Shown one piece after another: positions 1-12,899 of a DNA stretch of 64,000 bases; positions within the stretch are counted from its first letter, which is position 1, and every line of letters starts with the position of its first letter. A model generated the notes under the pieces. It saw nothing but the letters and a program-made list of their open reading frames with translations. It made no database searches and was not told the origin of the DNA. This DNA is from Conchocele bisecta. Lineage: Eukaryota > Mollusca > Bivalvia > Lucinida > Thyasiridae. The translations under genes were made by a program, and so were the position numbers. Where the stretch lies: positions 10,800,899 to 10,864,898 of the forward strand of contig CM055275.1 of NCBI GenBank assembly GCA_029237695.1. Direction: 5' to 3'.

Positions 1-800
1 TTTCTCTTACAATGGTAATGAATGCGAGTTTTTTGTACATTTCTAAATTAAACAATCTTCATTCCCGTGCGCATTTGAATTGTTTTGTACATTGTTTAGA
101 GTCCACACAGCTTGTTATTATAATATTAACTGCATCAGAATATTTTGCAAATTAATATCGATAGCCTTTTGAATTTGACAATAATTGTATGTATTGTGAG
201 ATCCAATAGTGTGAATCCTACCACATCGGACATAACCACGGTCTCATCGGCTCCACACTGTAGGTCGCTGACTTTGTTATACATGTTTGTTATTTATAGA
301 TACAAAATATATAATACATGTATATATATAAATCAACGGGTTGTTCACTGATAATTAAAAAAAAAACATTGTTTAGAAAGGTGTTTCGTGTATATACAAA
401 CAAGAATTGATAATCCAAGACACGATAGAATCACCTGTGGATTTGAACAGAGTGAGAGTGTATGTTTCCGTCTTAGACAGCCCAAAAAACACTAGACCCC
501 GCTCTACCATATCCATTTTGTCCATGTAGCAGACTTCCAAGCGCTACCCTTGAAGGTGGTCTCCAATGGGCATCCGTCCGTTCGTCCTGTAAAACGTTTT
601 AACAGTAATAAGGTAGGGACTTGAAACTTTGTGTGTGCCTTCCTTATAATGTGTGTAGATGCGCAAAGTGAATTTCGATTTTTGATTCGACCTCCCGGTC
701 ATGGAGTATCTCACCATTTTCGACTTAGCATTTGGGAAAAGTGTGTATATTGCCATGGCGCGCCATCGACTGTGCACTAGTTTTAATGTCATTAATGTAA
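1..800. other. Intergenic, no gene recognised
   Basis: No frame has a recognisable domain or exon structure. The longest minus-strand open stretch (544-825) has no recognisable motifs. It overlaps text containing CATCCGTCCGTTCGTCC, a kind of low-complexity string seen again near 6300 and 47460, so it is probably part of a dispersed repeat and not a gene. Confidence 0.6.
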
Positions 801-1163
801 TTTTACATGCCCGCTCATTAGGCAAAACTATTCTTTACTGGAATTAAATAAGTGTATAATTGTGTCAACATTTCGCTAGTTCTAAAACATTAAGGAGTGC
901 CCGCTATACAGATATAATAATTTGTAATATTTATTTTACTCATAGTGACTCGCGGTGTTATCTATTAGGCTATTTTCATATGCAAATGAGGCATGATATT
1001 TTTTTAATTATACTTTATATGATATACATTGCATAGTAATGCCAATCATTACGTGGGGTGTTATGGTGAATGAATGTTTATTTTGCCTGAAAATGTCATA
1101 TCTACAGAATATACGAAACGATCTGTAAAGAATAGTCTGTGCCTACTGAGTGGGCATGTACCT
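801..1163 (+). mobile_element. TTAA-type MITE, copy 1 (left end eroded)
   Basis: This copy has the same interior as the elements at 31744, 46358 and 61991: GAATTAAATAAGTGTATAAT near the left, ATGCAAATGAGGCATGA in the middle, and GCCTACTGAGTGGGCATG at the right end. The right terminus (..GCATGTACCT) is intact. The left terminus is degraded (TTTTACATGCCCGCTC instead of AGGTACATGCCCACTC), and the flanking TTAA is no longer clear. There is no open frame of useful length, so it is non-autonomous. The orientation matches the 46358 copy. Confidence 0.7.
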
Positions 1164-1807
1164 TTACTGTGGAAGGTATTTTCCTCCCCATTTACAGGTG
1201 TATTCCCATCTGTATTTGCTGAACTGTCATATAACCCCCAATAAACCAACCAGTTAATCAATACAGAATGACATACCTGGACAGTAAATATTACTGTCTG
1301 TTTCATTTACTTCTATGGTTTTCTACAATTGTAAATTATTAAAACGCTCAGTAAACAGGACGTAAACAAGAAGAAATCGGCATACCGAATCCGCCGTACA
1401 TGCGCACACGTTTATACTTACTGGTACATGAACTTGCTGGTTTCTCTTTGTCGCTTTTCACTTTCATGTATTACTAAAACAATCAAGCTCATCTGTCTAT
1501 ACAGTCATTATTCAATGCCAAACATGCTTCTAGTTTGTCAACTTGCAAACTGTTGTAAATGTTGGCGTATACTCTATGTCTACCGGTAGATACGTAGATA
1601 CTGTAACGTGTTTGATGTCGCTTTTACGTGACGTGGTGTCTCATTTGCTCAAACGACCTGAATAGTGTTAAGATCTTAATGAATATTGCATATAACATGA
1701 TCAAATAAAAAGCATTCAATTCATCATACAAATATCATTGTCATAGCAACAAAATGTTAATTTGACCAAACTTTCCCGAAGACAGGTTTTCTCGCGGTGC
1801 GGCTCAA
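1164..1807. other. Intergenic, no gene recognised
   Basis: AT-rich sequence without motif-bearing open frames. It leads directly into the 50-bp minisatellite, so it marks the left boundary of duplicated segment A. The corresponding flank left of the copy B array (about 38700-38850) does not resemble it. Confidence 0.5.
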
Positions 1808-2950
1808 ATAATGGTGTCGATATGGCCCCACAGATACAAGGGATAAACTATGTACACATAATGGTGTCGATATGGTCCCACATCTACAAAGGGTAAACCA
1901 TGTACACATAATGGTGTCGATATCACCCCACATATACAAGGGGTAAAACAGGTACACATAGTGGTGTGATGTGGCCCCACATATACAAGTGATACACCAT
2001 GCACACATAATGGTGTCGATATGATCCCACAGCTACAAGGGGTAAAATAGGTACACATAATGGTGTCGATATGGCCCACATTTACAATGGGTAAACCATG
2101 TACACATCATGGTGTCGATATGGCCCCACATCTGCAACCCACATCTGCAATGGGTAAACCATGTACACATCATGGTGTCGATATGGCCCCACATCTACAA
2201 TGGGTAAACCATGTACACATAATGGTGTCGATATGGCCCCACATCTACAATGGATAAACCATGTACACATCATGGTGTTGATATGGCCCCACATCTACAA
2301 AGTGTAAACATCCACATCTACAAAGTGTAAACCACGTACACATAATGGTGTCGATATGGCTCCACATATACAAGGGGTAAACCATGTACACATAATGGTG
2401 TCGATATGGCCCCACATCTACAATGGGTAAACCAGGTACACATCATGGTGTTGATATGGCCCCACATCTACAAAGGGTAAACCATGTACACATAATGGTG
2501 TCGATATGGTCCAAACAGGTACACATAATGGTGTTGATATGACCCCACATCTACAATGGGTAAACCATGTACAAATCATGTTGTCGATATGGTCCCACAT
2601 CTACAATGGGTAAACCATGTACACATCATGGTGTCGATATGGCCCCACGTCTACGAATGTAATCCATGTACACATCATGGTGTCGATATGGTCCCACATC
2701 TACAAGGGGTAAAACATGTACACATAATGGTGTCGATATACTCCCACATATACAATGGGTAAAACATATACACATACTGGTGTCGATATGGTCCCACATC
2801 TACAATGGGTAATCCATGTACACATCATGGTGTCGATATGGCCCCACATCTACGATTGTAATCCATGTACACATCATGGTGTCGATATGGTCCCACATAT
2901 ACAATGGGTACACTATGTACACATCATGGTGTTGATATGGTCCCACATCT
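1808..2950. repeat. 50-bp minisatellite array A (about 23 units)
   Basis: Units of 50 bp carry the core ATGGTGTCGATATGGCCCCA, then CATCTACAAGGGGTAAACCA and TGTACACATA. Units differ by a few substitutions, and some are truncated (around 2310 and 2515). Because 50 is not a multiple of 3, reading frames cycle every three units. The resulting HGVDMVPHLQ-like peptides on both strands are repeat artefacts. The array ends about 250 bp before the first visible tubulin exon, where that gene's promoter and first exon would be expected. Confidence 0.95.
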
Positions 2951-3001
2951 TCAGCCTGGCAAAACCAATATTAATTACCAAACACTGTCCTACCGATGTG
3001 A

Positions 3002-5160
<2,159 letters not shown>

Positions 5161-5892
5161 AAGATCAGTAAACAAGCAGAACCATCCAAAGATGGTGGAT
5201 ACTTCATTTATAATAATTAAAATCATTCACTCTGGGACTTTCATCTGCAGCAGTTAAGCAGTACAAAGTATCATGGTACTCGATCCGATTGATAGTATGC
5301 GTTCTTCGTTAACTTTCCTGTTTCATAACCAAAGGACTTCTGTAATAAACAAGTGTACTACATTGTGCACTAAATGTGATTTGTGTAGTCCGATCAGGTA
5401 CGCTGGTTGCTAAAATAAGTTGTCAAATTTAATTTCTTTGATTATGTTTTTCTACTTGGTTCTGCTATACAATGATTTACAAAGAAACAAAGTTACAACG
5501 TTATGCAATAAATCAATTTCAAAAGTTAGTTTTGTCTCGTTTGTCGTTTTATACATCCTCGCCCCCTGGTGTACGTACTCTTACCGAGATGTCTGTCAAA
5601 AAATGAAACCTTAATCCCTTTAATTAATAATCATTGGCGGACTTCATAGCATAATAGTGACCAATGGTCCGGATAAATGGGGCTTATGGTATTTGTGTAG
5701 ACTCGATGCCTGTTTGTGTGACTGCTTAAATGTCATATTGTCCTGTAAACCGAATGTTTTGTCTGTAATGCAGGATGACTTACAAATCGTTCTGCGTTAC
5801 AGAGAAAACATTCGGGTTAATTGACCAATCTTTGGCCAGTCTAACTAATTAATGATCTACCTACTACACTGTGATGAAGTAAAAATAAATCT
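5161..5892. other. Spacer downstream of the tubulin relic, with a hairpin
   Basis: No gene seen. An imperfect palindrome spans about 5747-5820, with arms beginning AACCGAATGTT and ending AACATTCGGGTT around TCTGTAA/TTACAGA. The same unit occurs in copy B at about 45596-45660 and again in a second, rearranged version at 45770-45870. That suggests a small mobile or unstable palindrome. Confidence 0.55.
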
Positions 5893-6091
5893 CCATGTTC
5901 AATCCCCATAGACATCTTAACATGGGGAAATTGTGTTTTCGCAATAAAATCAATATTTGACCAAATTTCACGAAATAAAAAGAAGGCTCATTCTTAAATT
6001 TTCCTTTAATTTAATATTATCGAAAATAATATTGTTTTTGAATTGTTTATATGGCCCCAAAATTTGGGCAGCTTTCGCGAAACGGACAGTA
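5893..6091. mobile_element. TA-type MITE fragment (one half)
   Basis: The right half of the element family at 12390, 31394 and 62445. It begins in the central CCCCATAGACATCTT region, contains AAATTTCACGAAATAAAAAG, and ends GGGCAGCTTTCGCGAAACGGACAG followed by TA. The left half is missing, and the flanking TTAATTAATGATCT is found uninterrupted in copy B near 45896. Confidence 0.75.
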
Positions 6092-6750
6092 ATTAATGAT
6101 CTCCTATGCGAGCACTCTACTACACTGTGCTGAAGTACACTTGCTAGGGACATGCCGGATTTGTTATAATGCCTGGAGAAATGTTGCCCGGCTATATTGT
6201 TAGAAGCAGGGCGCCTAATCCTTGATGGAATAGCAAACAGAGCAGGTCCTAATCGGATTTTTGATGCAAGGCTGATCGGTGTTAGTGATATAGTGTTACC
6301 GGCGTCCGTATGTCCGTCAATCCCGAAACTGGTAAATGTCTTATAATTTCTGTTTCCGTACATGGATTACTAGATAGTTGACACGGGCATTGTTCGAATG
6401 GTCCTCTACCACACTATGACAAATCCATGATCGTGCCGCCCCCGCTAAGCCGCCCCTGCTAAGCTTAAGGTCCAGGTCACATGCTTTATGTATTCGAAAG
6501 CTTAACGCTCTGGTAACGCATAGCGTGCTGTACTCTGATGTATTCCATTCATGATGCAGCAAATTCATGTGTGTGTAATATTATTAGTGTTTATCCCGTC
6601 AACACAGTGCGTATGTGCCATGAAACACGGTGCCGTGAAACATTTTGATATCCTGTCGATACGACCTACTCACTGCGTATGAATATGTACGGTGGCTGGG
6701 GTTATATTTTGCATTTTAAAGCAATTAGTAGGTGTTGACGGGATAAATAG
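6092..6750. other. Spacer with dispersed repeat unit, no gene
   Basis: It includes one unit of a dispersed repeat (about 6290-6520) with GGCGTCCGTATGTCCGTC, AAATGTCTTATAATTTCTG and a CCGCCCCCGCTAAG block. The corresponding part of copy B (47440-48000) holds about three tandem copies. No open frame has recognisable protein features. Confidence 0.6.
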
Positions 6751-6889
6751 AATAGTAGGTTTGTGCCGTGAATGGGAAAAATATCTGGCGCGGCTCGGAA
6801 ACGGGATGTGCTCGGCAGAGCCTCGCCCATCCCGTTTCCTGAGCCTTGCGAGATATGTTTTTCACATTCACTACACTAACCTACTATTC
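6751..6889. repeat. Palindrome of the ATAAATAGAATA family, copy A
   Basis: Long imperfect inverted repeat. The left arm starts AATAGTAGG and the right arm ends CCTACTATT. It is preceded by ATAAATAG and followed by CTCTATGTATA. The centre is the non-palindromic GCTCGGCAGAGCCTCGC. Internal bubbles GGCTCGG (left) and AGCCTTGC (right) sit at matched places. The duplicate is at 48228, and a relative with different arm sequence is at 51685. Confidence 0.85.
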
Positions 6890-6969
6890 TCTATGTATAT
6901 CAAACGCTACAAGAGGTACAACTGACCGATGTATTTCATTTATCATTGCTGTGTACACACGTTTGTATG

Positions 6970-7116
6970 GAAGCGTTCTGGTGCCAATGCTACACTATCT
7001 TTATCTCCTAATTAGGAGATATTAAGTCCTAATTATGAGATAGTAAGTCTTAGTTAGGAGGTAGTAAGTCCTAATTAGGAGATACAAATATTATAGCATT
7101 GAAACCAGGACGCTTC
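6970..7116. mobile_element. Short TIR element with 21-bp internal subrepeats
   Basis: Terminal inverted repeats GAAGCGTTCTGGTGCCAATG and its near complement ending CCAGGACGCTTC enclose four 21-bp direct repeats of the form TCCTAATTAGGAGATAGTAAG, each itself partly palindromic. At about 147 bp with no coding capacity it fits a MITE. It is absent from copy B, where the palindrome at 48228 runs straight into the 58-bp unit. Confidence 0.7.
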
Positions 7117-7253
7117 AATAGAAATCTGCCCTACAGCATTTACACAAATCGTAGATAATGATCAATTTTCACAATTAAATACATTAAGTCGGATTGGGAC
7201 CTAATCATTTGGTGGACATTGACGATAGTTCATTCATCGCGAACAACGTAGGC

Positions 7254-7340
7254 CCTGATCTGACTGCACGGATGAACAGCCTGATCTGACTGCACGGATG
7301 AACAGCCTGATCTGATTGCACGGATGAACAGCCTGATCTG
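7254..7340. repeat. 26-bp tandem repeat (about 3.5 units)
   Basis: Direct repeats of CCTGATCTGACTGCACGGAT plus GAACAG, with one substitution in the third unit. A related CCTGATCTGACT string occurs near 22070 and 61113 next to the SINE-like sequences, so the unit probably derives from that repeat. Confidence 0.85.
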
Positions 7341-7512
7341 GGGCTACATTTTATCGCAGATGTCGTGGGCAACATTTTCTCAAACAGGAGCACACCTGTA
7401 CTTTTTTCATAATATTGAGTCATTCACTGTGTCTTGTAACCCACTTCAGCCATGATTTTAGTTGAACAAATCTCAATAATTTGTTCTTTACTGCATAGAG
7501 GTATATATTGAT

Positions 7513-7557
7513 ACCACTCATTTGAACCGTCTCGTCGAGACGGTTCAAATGAGTGGT
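7513..7557. repeat. Perfect 45-bp palindrome
   Basis: Two 22-base arms, left arm beginning ACCACTCATTTGAACC, are exactly complementary around a single unpaired T at 7535. Weaker complementarity (GTATAT / ATATAC) extends the stem outward. It is not present in copy B. Confidence 0.95.
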
Positions 7558-7657
7558 AACAACATATACTTCTGAGATGAAATAAAGAAAATAGGGAATT
7601 TGTTCCTCAAAAGTTTCATACTACTATAATTATATCCCGTCGCTACTGGGTTAATGT

Positions 7658-8351
7658 CCTACTTTGGTGAAAACAATCTAACCATATAACAGGTGGGTAC
7701 GGACGTGTTTGCCTTCCTACTTTGGTGAACACAATCTTACCATATAACAGGTGGGTACGGACGTGTTTGCCTTCCTACTTTGGTGAACACAATCTAACCA
7801 TATAACAGGTGTGTACGGACGTGTTTGCCTTCCTACTTTGGTGAACACAATCTTACCATATAACATGGTGGGTACGGACGTGTTTGCCTTCCTACTTGGT
7901 GAACACAATCTTACCATATAACAGGTGGGTACGGACGTGTTTGCCTTCCTACTTTGGTGAACACAATCTAACCATATAACAGGTGTGTACGGACGTGTTT
8001 GCCTTCCTACTTTGGTGAACACAATCTTACCATATAACAGGTGTGTACGGACGTGTTTGCCTTCCTACTTTGGTGAACACAATCTTACCATATAACAGGT
8101 GGGTACGGACGTGTTTGCCTTCCTACTTTGATGAACACAATCTTACCATATAACAGGTGTGTACGGACGTGTTTGCCTTCCTACTTTGATGAACACAATC
8201 TTACCATATAACAGGTGGGTACGGACGTGTTTGCCTTCCTACTTTGATGAACACAATCTAACCATATAACAGGTGGGTACGGACGTGTTTGCCTTCCTAC
8301 TTTGATGAACACAATCTTACCATATAACAGGTGGGTACGGACGTGTTTGCC
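7658..8351. repeat. 58-bp minisatellite (12 units)
   Basis: Twelve units of 58 bp, each with CCTACTTTGGTGAACACAAT, CTTACCATATAACAGGTGGG and TACGGACGTGTTTGCC. Variation is limited to a few positions (GGTG/GATG, GGGTAC/GTGTAC, single indels). Copy B keeps only one partial unit at about 48369-48397 between the same flanks, so the array expanded in A or contracted in B. Open frames across it are artefacts. Confidence 0.96.
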
Positions 8352-9225
8352 GCTCATCCCTTCTCACAACGTTGCTACTTTTTTATCACAGCGGAAATAG
8401 TACGTTTGAAAATAAATAATAAAGTAATATGGTTAATAAAGTAATATGGATCCAATCTCATCATGCTCATTGCAGCTTGCATGGTTTTTACATCAACGAT
8501 ACTATCGGACTGAACTTAGCAATACATTTTATATCAAGCGGGCATGGATTGGAGGCAGACACACCCGCACACACATTTTCCTGTTTCTAGAACAGTACCC
8601 TTTTCATGAAAATGGAATAGTCTGAAAATAACATGGGCATGTCTCCCAGTTACTTAGGGGTGAACCGGTTACTGGGCAGGCGCATAGGTTTAACCACACT
8701 AAATCATCAGATATTCATGCGCAAGTATCAAAAGTAGTACGTTAAACAAATAAGCCATAGTTGTTATGCCATAGACACTCTTTACTTGCAGAAACCAGTC
8801 AATTGACGCACTAATCTATATCACATGCATGTTAATGTAACATTTACATCAATTTCAAGCATATGCTTTGGGATTATTTTGTAAGTCGGATCATGTGCGG
8901 GCACCGCACGAGTGCCGAATGACCTCCTACGGGCCAAAGAATCGTAGGAAGCCAGTGAATGCACAGCTTTCAGCCATAGCCATAGACCCTAAGGGTCCAA
9001 ATAATATCACATAAATGGGCGGGCCCGCCCTGCATGCTGTGTGATTACCTACGAGTTGGTTGCACCCGGGAGCTTCATGTGACCAGGACATTTACAGGGC
9101 ACGTACGATTTCCAGCCTGGTATATACGCCCCCTCCGCAACAACCCATACGTGCAATCGCGGGCCTCACCGGGCCCCACATGGACCACGCACGGGTCCAG
9201 CACTGCCTCGCAAGACTAATCGTAC
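8352..9225. other. Spacer, no gene recognised
   Basis: Matches copy B 48395-49112 and then 51930-52018. The two B blocks are separated there by a retroelement-bearing insertion. No domain or exon signature is visible in any frame. Confidence 0.6.
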
Positions 9226-9463
9226 TGGGGGCCGTTTCACTAAACTTCGTACGACTCAAATGTTCGTAAGTCCAAAATTATGTACCAAATTACATATTAA
9301 TAATGTTTACTTGTAAACAATTATTCGATTTACATTTGTTGAGCATGGGCTGCATAGGCAGCCGATGCTCAATACATGTAAATCGATCAATTGAAATTTC
9401 CAGATGATCCTAAATTTGCACTTACGAATATGTTAGTTGTACGAAGTTTAGTGAAACGGGCCC
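9226..9463. mobile_element. TIR MITE (GGCCGTTTCACTAAACTTCG), copy A
   Basis: The left end GGGGGCCGTTTCACTAAAC and right end GTTTAGTGAAACGGGCCC are inverted copies, extending inward through TTCGTAAGT / ACTTACGAA. A second nested palindrome (about 9326-9388, centred on GGCTGCATAGGCAGCC) sits inside. There is no coding capacity. The ends resemble the hAT-like MITEs common in invertebrates, but no clear 8-bp target duplication is visible, so the superfamily is a guess. The counterpart in copy B is 52019-52223, with the inner palindrome mostly deleted. Confidence 0.75.
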
Positions 9464-9766
9464 AAGGTGTTCCCAAGCCCATCACGGCATATGCATGGAC
9501 CCGTGCGGTTACCGTACGTGCCCCTTGCGGACCCGGTACGGTACAGGTACGGTATAGGTTCTTGCGATCCCGTAGCCAAAACATGTGAGTATGCATGTAG
9601 ACAACCGGTATGCATGTGACCACAACATCGCAGAAGGCTGATTTCGTATAGATGCCCCACGGGTCACATGTCCGTACGGCTCTCCAAGTCTTACAGACCC
9701 GGGACCACCCGTACATCTCATGTGGCATAGGCCTTAGACATAATACTCAACTATCGCATCTGCAAT

Positions 9767-11584
9767 CTAATGCGCCTCTGATTTGCATAAATAAGACATC
9801 ATCTGTTGGATTTGACTAGTCAAAGCATCGCCCAGCGGATGGATCAGCTCACTGTTATGTGCAATTGAAATTGACCACACGTCAAGGAAGATAACTCGAT
9901 GTTTGAATTCATCAGCATATCTGTAGACTATGTCCCTGTACAATAGACTAATCCTGCTGTCGAACCATCGTATGTCCTCTATGGTGACGTGCGGTCCCTT
10001 TATGAATACAGTGACCTGAGGCTTTCTCCGCAACAACTTTTTAATTGCTTCACACATGTACTTGATCCTTAACTCGTATTCCTCGGGCGGATGCGCCTGG
10101 AAGTGCGTATTCGCACCGATAAGCAGGATTTGTTGACTACCAGGCGTCGTACTCTGAGCGATCTTGTTGATTTCCGTAGGAAATGACGTTATTCCAACTC
10201 GACCTACATCTTTGTAGTGAAAAGGCATCTCGTGTTTTTTGTATTCAACCGTTATATTGTGATTGTGGGTTTTCATGTACTTGTGGAATTGTCTACGGTA
10301 AGTGTCGTTTACTCGCACAAACGGCACGGACAATACGTTGTCTGCCAAGTATTGAGCGTACTGACGAAACGTTGAGTCCCCGAGTACGTACACGTGTTTA
10401 TTCGCGAGACACCGGCGATATGACCTCACCGTGAAGTCCGTGAAAGGTCTGCATCCTCGGATATGCCACGTTCCATTAAAGAAGTAACCTGACGGGACGT
10501 CACCGGTCCAGGATTTAACCACGGGCCGAACTGAACACTGCGGAAGCTGCCGTCGATTATGCGTCGGAACGTAACGAACATTTACTCGTTTTATAACCTG
10601 GTCAAACACTCCGTGTCCAATTTTTCGAATCAGCTCAGCTTCGCTTTGGTTGGGTATGACGTTACGCCTGTTGAGATTGGATGAATCAAAATCAAACAGA
10701 TCCTGGCAATCAAGTTTAGCCTTTAATGGTGCACCACAATACCAATGTTTCCCGTCGTTGAGTTGCGTAAAGTTGCACACACGCGTTAGTCCGTACATAT
10801 CGACTCTGACACCGCAACGGGCCTTTTCGATCACGGCTCCATGGCGGTACTCAGCCATTATTCCCCAGCTTTTTGCCATGGCAAATGATGTTATCCCGTA
10901 TTTCAGTAAGGAATTCCGCCGCACACATGTGTTCTCTGCTGTTGATAGAAGTTTCACTTTGATGACCGTCTGTCCTGACCAGAATACGCGAACTGTTCCC
11001 GAATATGTGCCATCCCAGTGGTCGGCCACCATTCCCGCTGCACGCCCATCGCCCGCCTCTTGCTCCGCCCATATGACTATGACGTCACCGCCGGAAGTCC
11101 GTGGTTGATTGCGGCTATTGTACGTAACGATTGAAACATTCACTTCACTTTTCCCTGCGTGCCAGTCTATCAATGCCAAGTTGGAGAATGTGACGTCAGT
11201 CATGCTGACGTCGCTTACACATGTGATATTGGCATACACGTCGCTATCATTGCTGAGGAAATCGGCATTTGAAAACTTCTTCCATGCACGTTTATCAGAC
11301 ATACCGTTGTCTTCGACAGAAGTATGGACATTACTTGAAATTATCTTGCCATTTTGAGAATGACCATCTTTACGTAAAGTAATAGTGTCTCTACGTGAAT
11401 TATTTATTTCTCTGGAATCATAGTTTGCAGAAAGTTCAGAGTTAACTCTCTTCTCATCTATGCTATAATAGTTGGCTGCTCTTTCAACTCCGTCGAGCCA
11501 CGCCATAAGGACCATCGTAGACACCATGACAACTGCAATGACGACTTGCAATTTTCTAAATGGCGGAGCTATTCTCTTGGACAT
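9767..11584 (-). CDS. NXPE-like protein (neurexophilin-like + PC-esterase), copy A
   Basis: Intact single-exon frame of 605 codons from an ATG at 11582-11584. Residues about 12-29 form one hydrophobic segment after a short basic N-terminus, with no cleavage site seen, predicting a type II Golgi/ER or surface protein. A low-complexity stem covers about 40-105. An immunoglobulin-like/neurexophilin-type region follows at about 108-300, with paired Cys (CVRR, CGVR, VCNF, YCGA, DCQD). The C-terminal esterase region has GDSTFRQY (402-409, nucleophile Ser404), GANTHF (490-495), and a late Asp568 and His582 (IHP) to complete a triad. About eight NxS/T sites are present. The PC-esterase fold is shared with plant and fungal glycan O-acetyltransferases, and a sialic-acid O-acetyltransferase role has been reported for human NXPE1. 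The substrate here is unknown. Lack of introns suggests retroposition or intron loss. About 50 residues differ from copy B. No neighbour suggests a pathway. Confidence 0.88.
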   Translation of the reverse strand: MSKRIAPPFRKLQVVIAVVMVSTMVLMAWLDGVERAANYYSIDEKRVNSELSANYDSREINNSRRDTITLRKDGHSQNGKIISSNVHTSVEDNGMSDKRAWKKFSNADFLSNDSDVYANITCVSDVSMTDVTFSNLALIDWHAGKSEVNVSIVTYNSRNQPRTSGGDVIVIWAEQEAGDGRAAGMVADHWDGTYSGTVRVFWSGQTVIKVKLLSTAENTCVRRNSLLKYGITSFAMAKSWGIMAEYRHGAVIEKARCGVRVDMYGLTRVCNFTQLNDGKHWYCGAPLKAKLDCQDLFDFDSSNLNRRNVIPNQSEAELIRKIGHGVFDQVIKRVNVRYVPTHNRRQLPQCSVRPVVKSWTGDVPSGYFFNGTWHIRGCRPFTDFTVRSYRRCLANKHVYVLGDSTFRQYAQYLADNVLSVPFVRVNDTYRRQFHKYMKTHNHNITVEYKKHEMPFHYKDVGRVGITSFPTEINKIAQSTTPGSQQILLIGANTHFQAHPPEEYELRIKYMCEAIKKLLRRKPQVTVFIKGPHVTIEDIRWFDSRISLLYRDIVYRYADEFKHRVIFLDVWSISIAHNSELIHPLGDALTSQIQQMMSYLCKSEAH

Positions 11585-12389
11585 TGTGCTTACTCCTGAA
11601 CTACGCCGTTACTGTTTCTTGAATGTCTCGTCCTAGCTCAGTCAAAAAATCGGCATAGGATCTACTCGGTTTGTCCACGGTTGTAAATCACATAAGAACT
11701 GAATATATGATAAATACATGGTTAGTTCCGTCGAATATAGTCGGTTGAGCCTTAGACCGCTGTATTGGGGCGAGCTTTAGCGAGCCCCTATATAGTTTTC
11801 GGGGCGAGATCGAATATATTTTATATTCGACGATATTTTATATTCGACGGCACTAATTATGTATTTAATTTATACGCATACTGAGCTTAATTGTTAGAAC
11901 GTGTGTAACGTCGTGTTTTTATGTCACTCCCTCGCCATATGTCACAAATCCAGCGACGCCAATCAAATCAAAATGGCGACGTCCACGCGAGGTAGATTCG
12001 GTATTGTATCTGTTTAAATATCCTTTTTATTTAAGATCAGCTCCATACAAGCGATAATGTCATAATAAGCATTATTAGTCGGTGTCTGAAAGTGACAAAA
12101 ATATGCATTTGCTGAATTTGTTTTGCTATAGTCTTGGATTTTGTATTTATTTTCATTCTGCGACAAAGTAAAACAAAAAAACAAATTGGTACCATCCCAC
12201 CCCCCCCCCCCCCATCACTATATTGGCCGCCATCTTTAATTCAATAATGCTGCATAGGTGTGGGGTTTTGCTAGATAATTTTGTTATAATTAATATAATT
12301 ATAGAGAATTGTATCTTGGATTTCAAAATGGCCACCCAATCCAAAATATATTTTACAATAACATTGTTAACTATTGTGACATAGAACTA
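11585..12389. other. Upstream region of NXPE-like copy A
   Basis: This should hold the minus-strand promoter of the NXPE-like gene. No TATA box can be assigned with confidence. A short palindrome at about 11767-11791 (GGGGCGAGC..GAGCCCC) is followed by CTATATA and the tract ATTTTATATTCGACG twice. The same block is at 54523-54560 in copy B, where the second part is lost. AT-rich text with GGCCGCCAT motifs begins at about 12220. Confidence 0.45.
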
Positions 12390-12899
12390 CTGTCTGTTTC
12401 GCGAAAGCTGCCCAAATTTTGAGGCCATATAAACAATTAAAAAACAATATTTTTTTCGATAATATTAAATTAAAGGAATATTTAAGAATGAGCCTTCTTT
12501 TGATTTCGTGAAATTTGGTCAAGTATTGATTTTAATGCGAAAAACAATTTCCCCATGGGGAAAGTTTTTAGAATTTCAGAAATACTGTACCGATTTTTAA
12601 AATTTATCTTGTTTTCTTAGATCATTTCCAAGCTATCTAGCAAGGTTTGGAAGTCAATTTCCATTTGTTTTGTTTTTTGACTCCTCCCACAACTCCTACC
12701 TCTTTTTCTCCCATGTTAAATTCCCATAGAGAAATCAATTTTTCGTAAGAAAACCAATATTTCAAGTTGACCAAATTTCACGAAATGAAAAGAAGGATGA
12801 TTCTGAAATTTTGATAATATTTTACATTGTCAAAAAATAAATTGTTTTTGCATTGTCTATATAGCCGTACAATTTGGGCAGTTTTCGTGAAACAGACAG
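12390..12899. mobile_element. TA-flanked palindromic MITE (CTGTCTGTTTC family)
   Basis: The termini CTGTCTGTTTCGCGAAAG and its complement CTTTTCGTGAAACAGACAG-like end are inverted and flanked by TA on both sides. Inside, AAATTTGGTCAAGTATTGAT near the left and its complement near the right give long inverted arms, with a unique AT-rich centre. Copy B has the intact empty site at 54921-54922 (GACAAC-TA-ATTGTTC), which proves the ends and the TA duplication. TA targets and inverted termini fit the Tc1/mariner group. No transposase is encoded. Confidence 0.88.

Noticed and set aside
1808..2950. CRISPR-like array of regular repeats
   Set aside because: Units are contiguous 50-bp tandem repeats with no unique spacers, in a eukaryotic context.
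10183..11108. Plus-strand frames inside the NXPE-like gene
   Set aside because: They are antisense shadows of the intact minus-strand frame and have no independent features.
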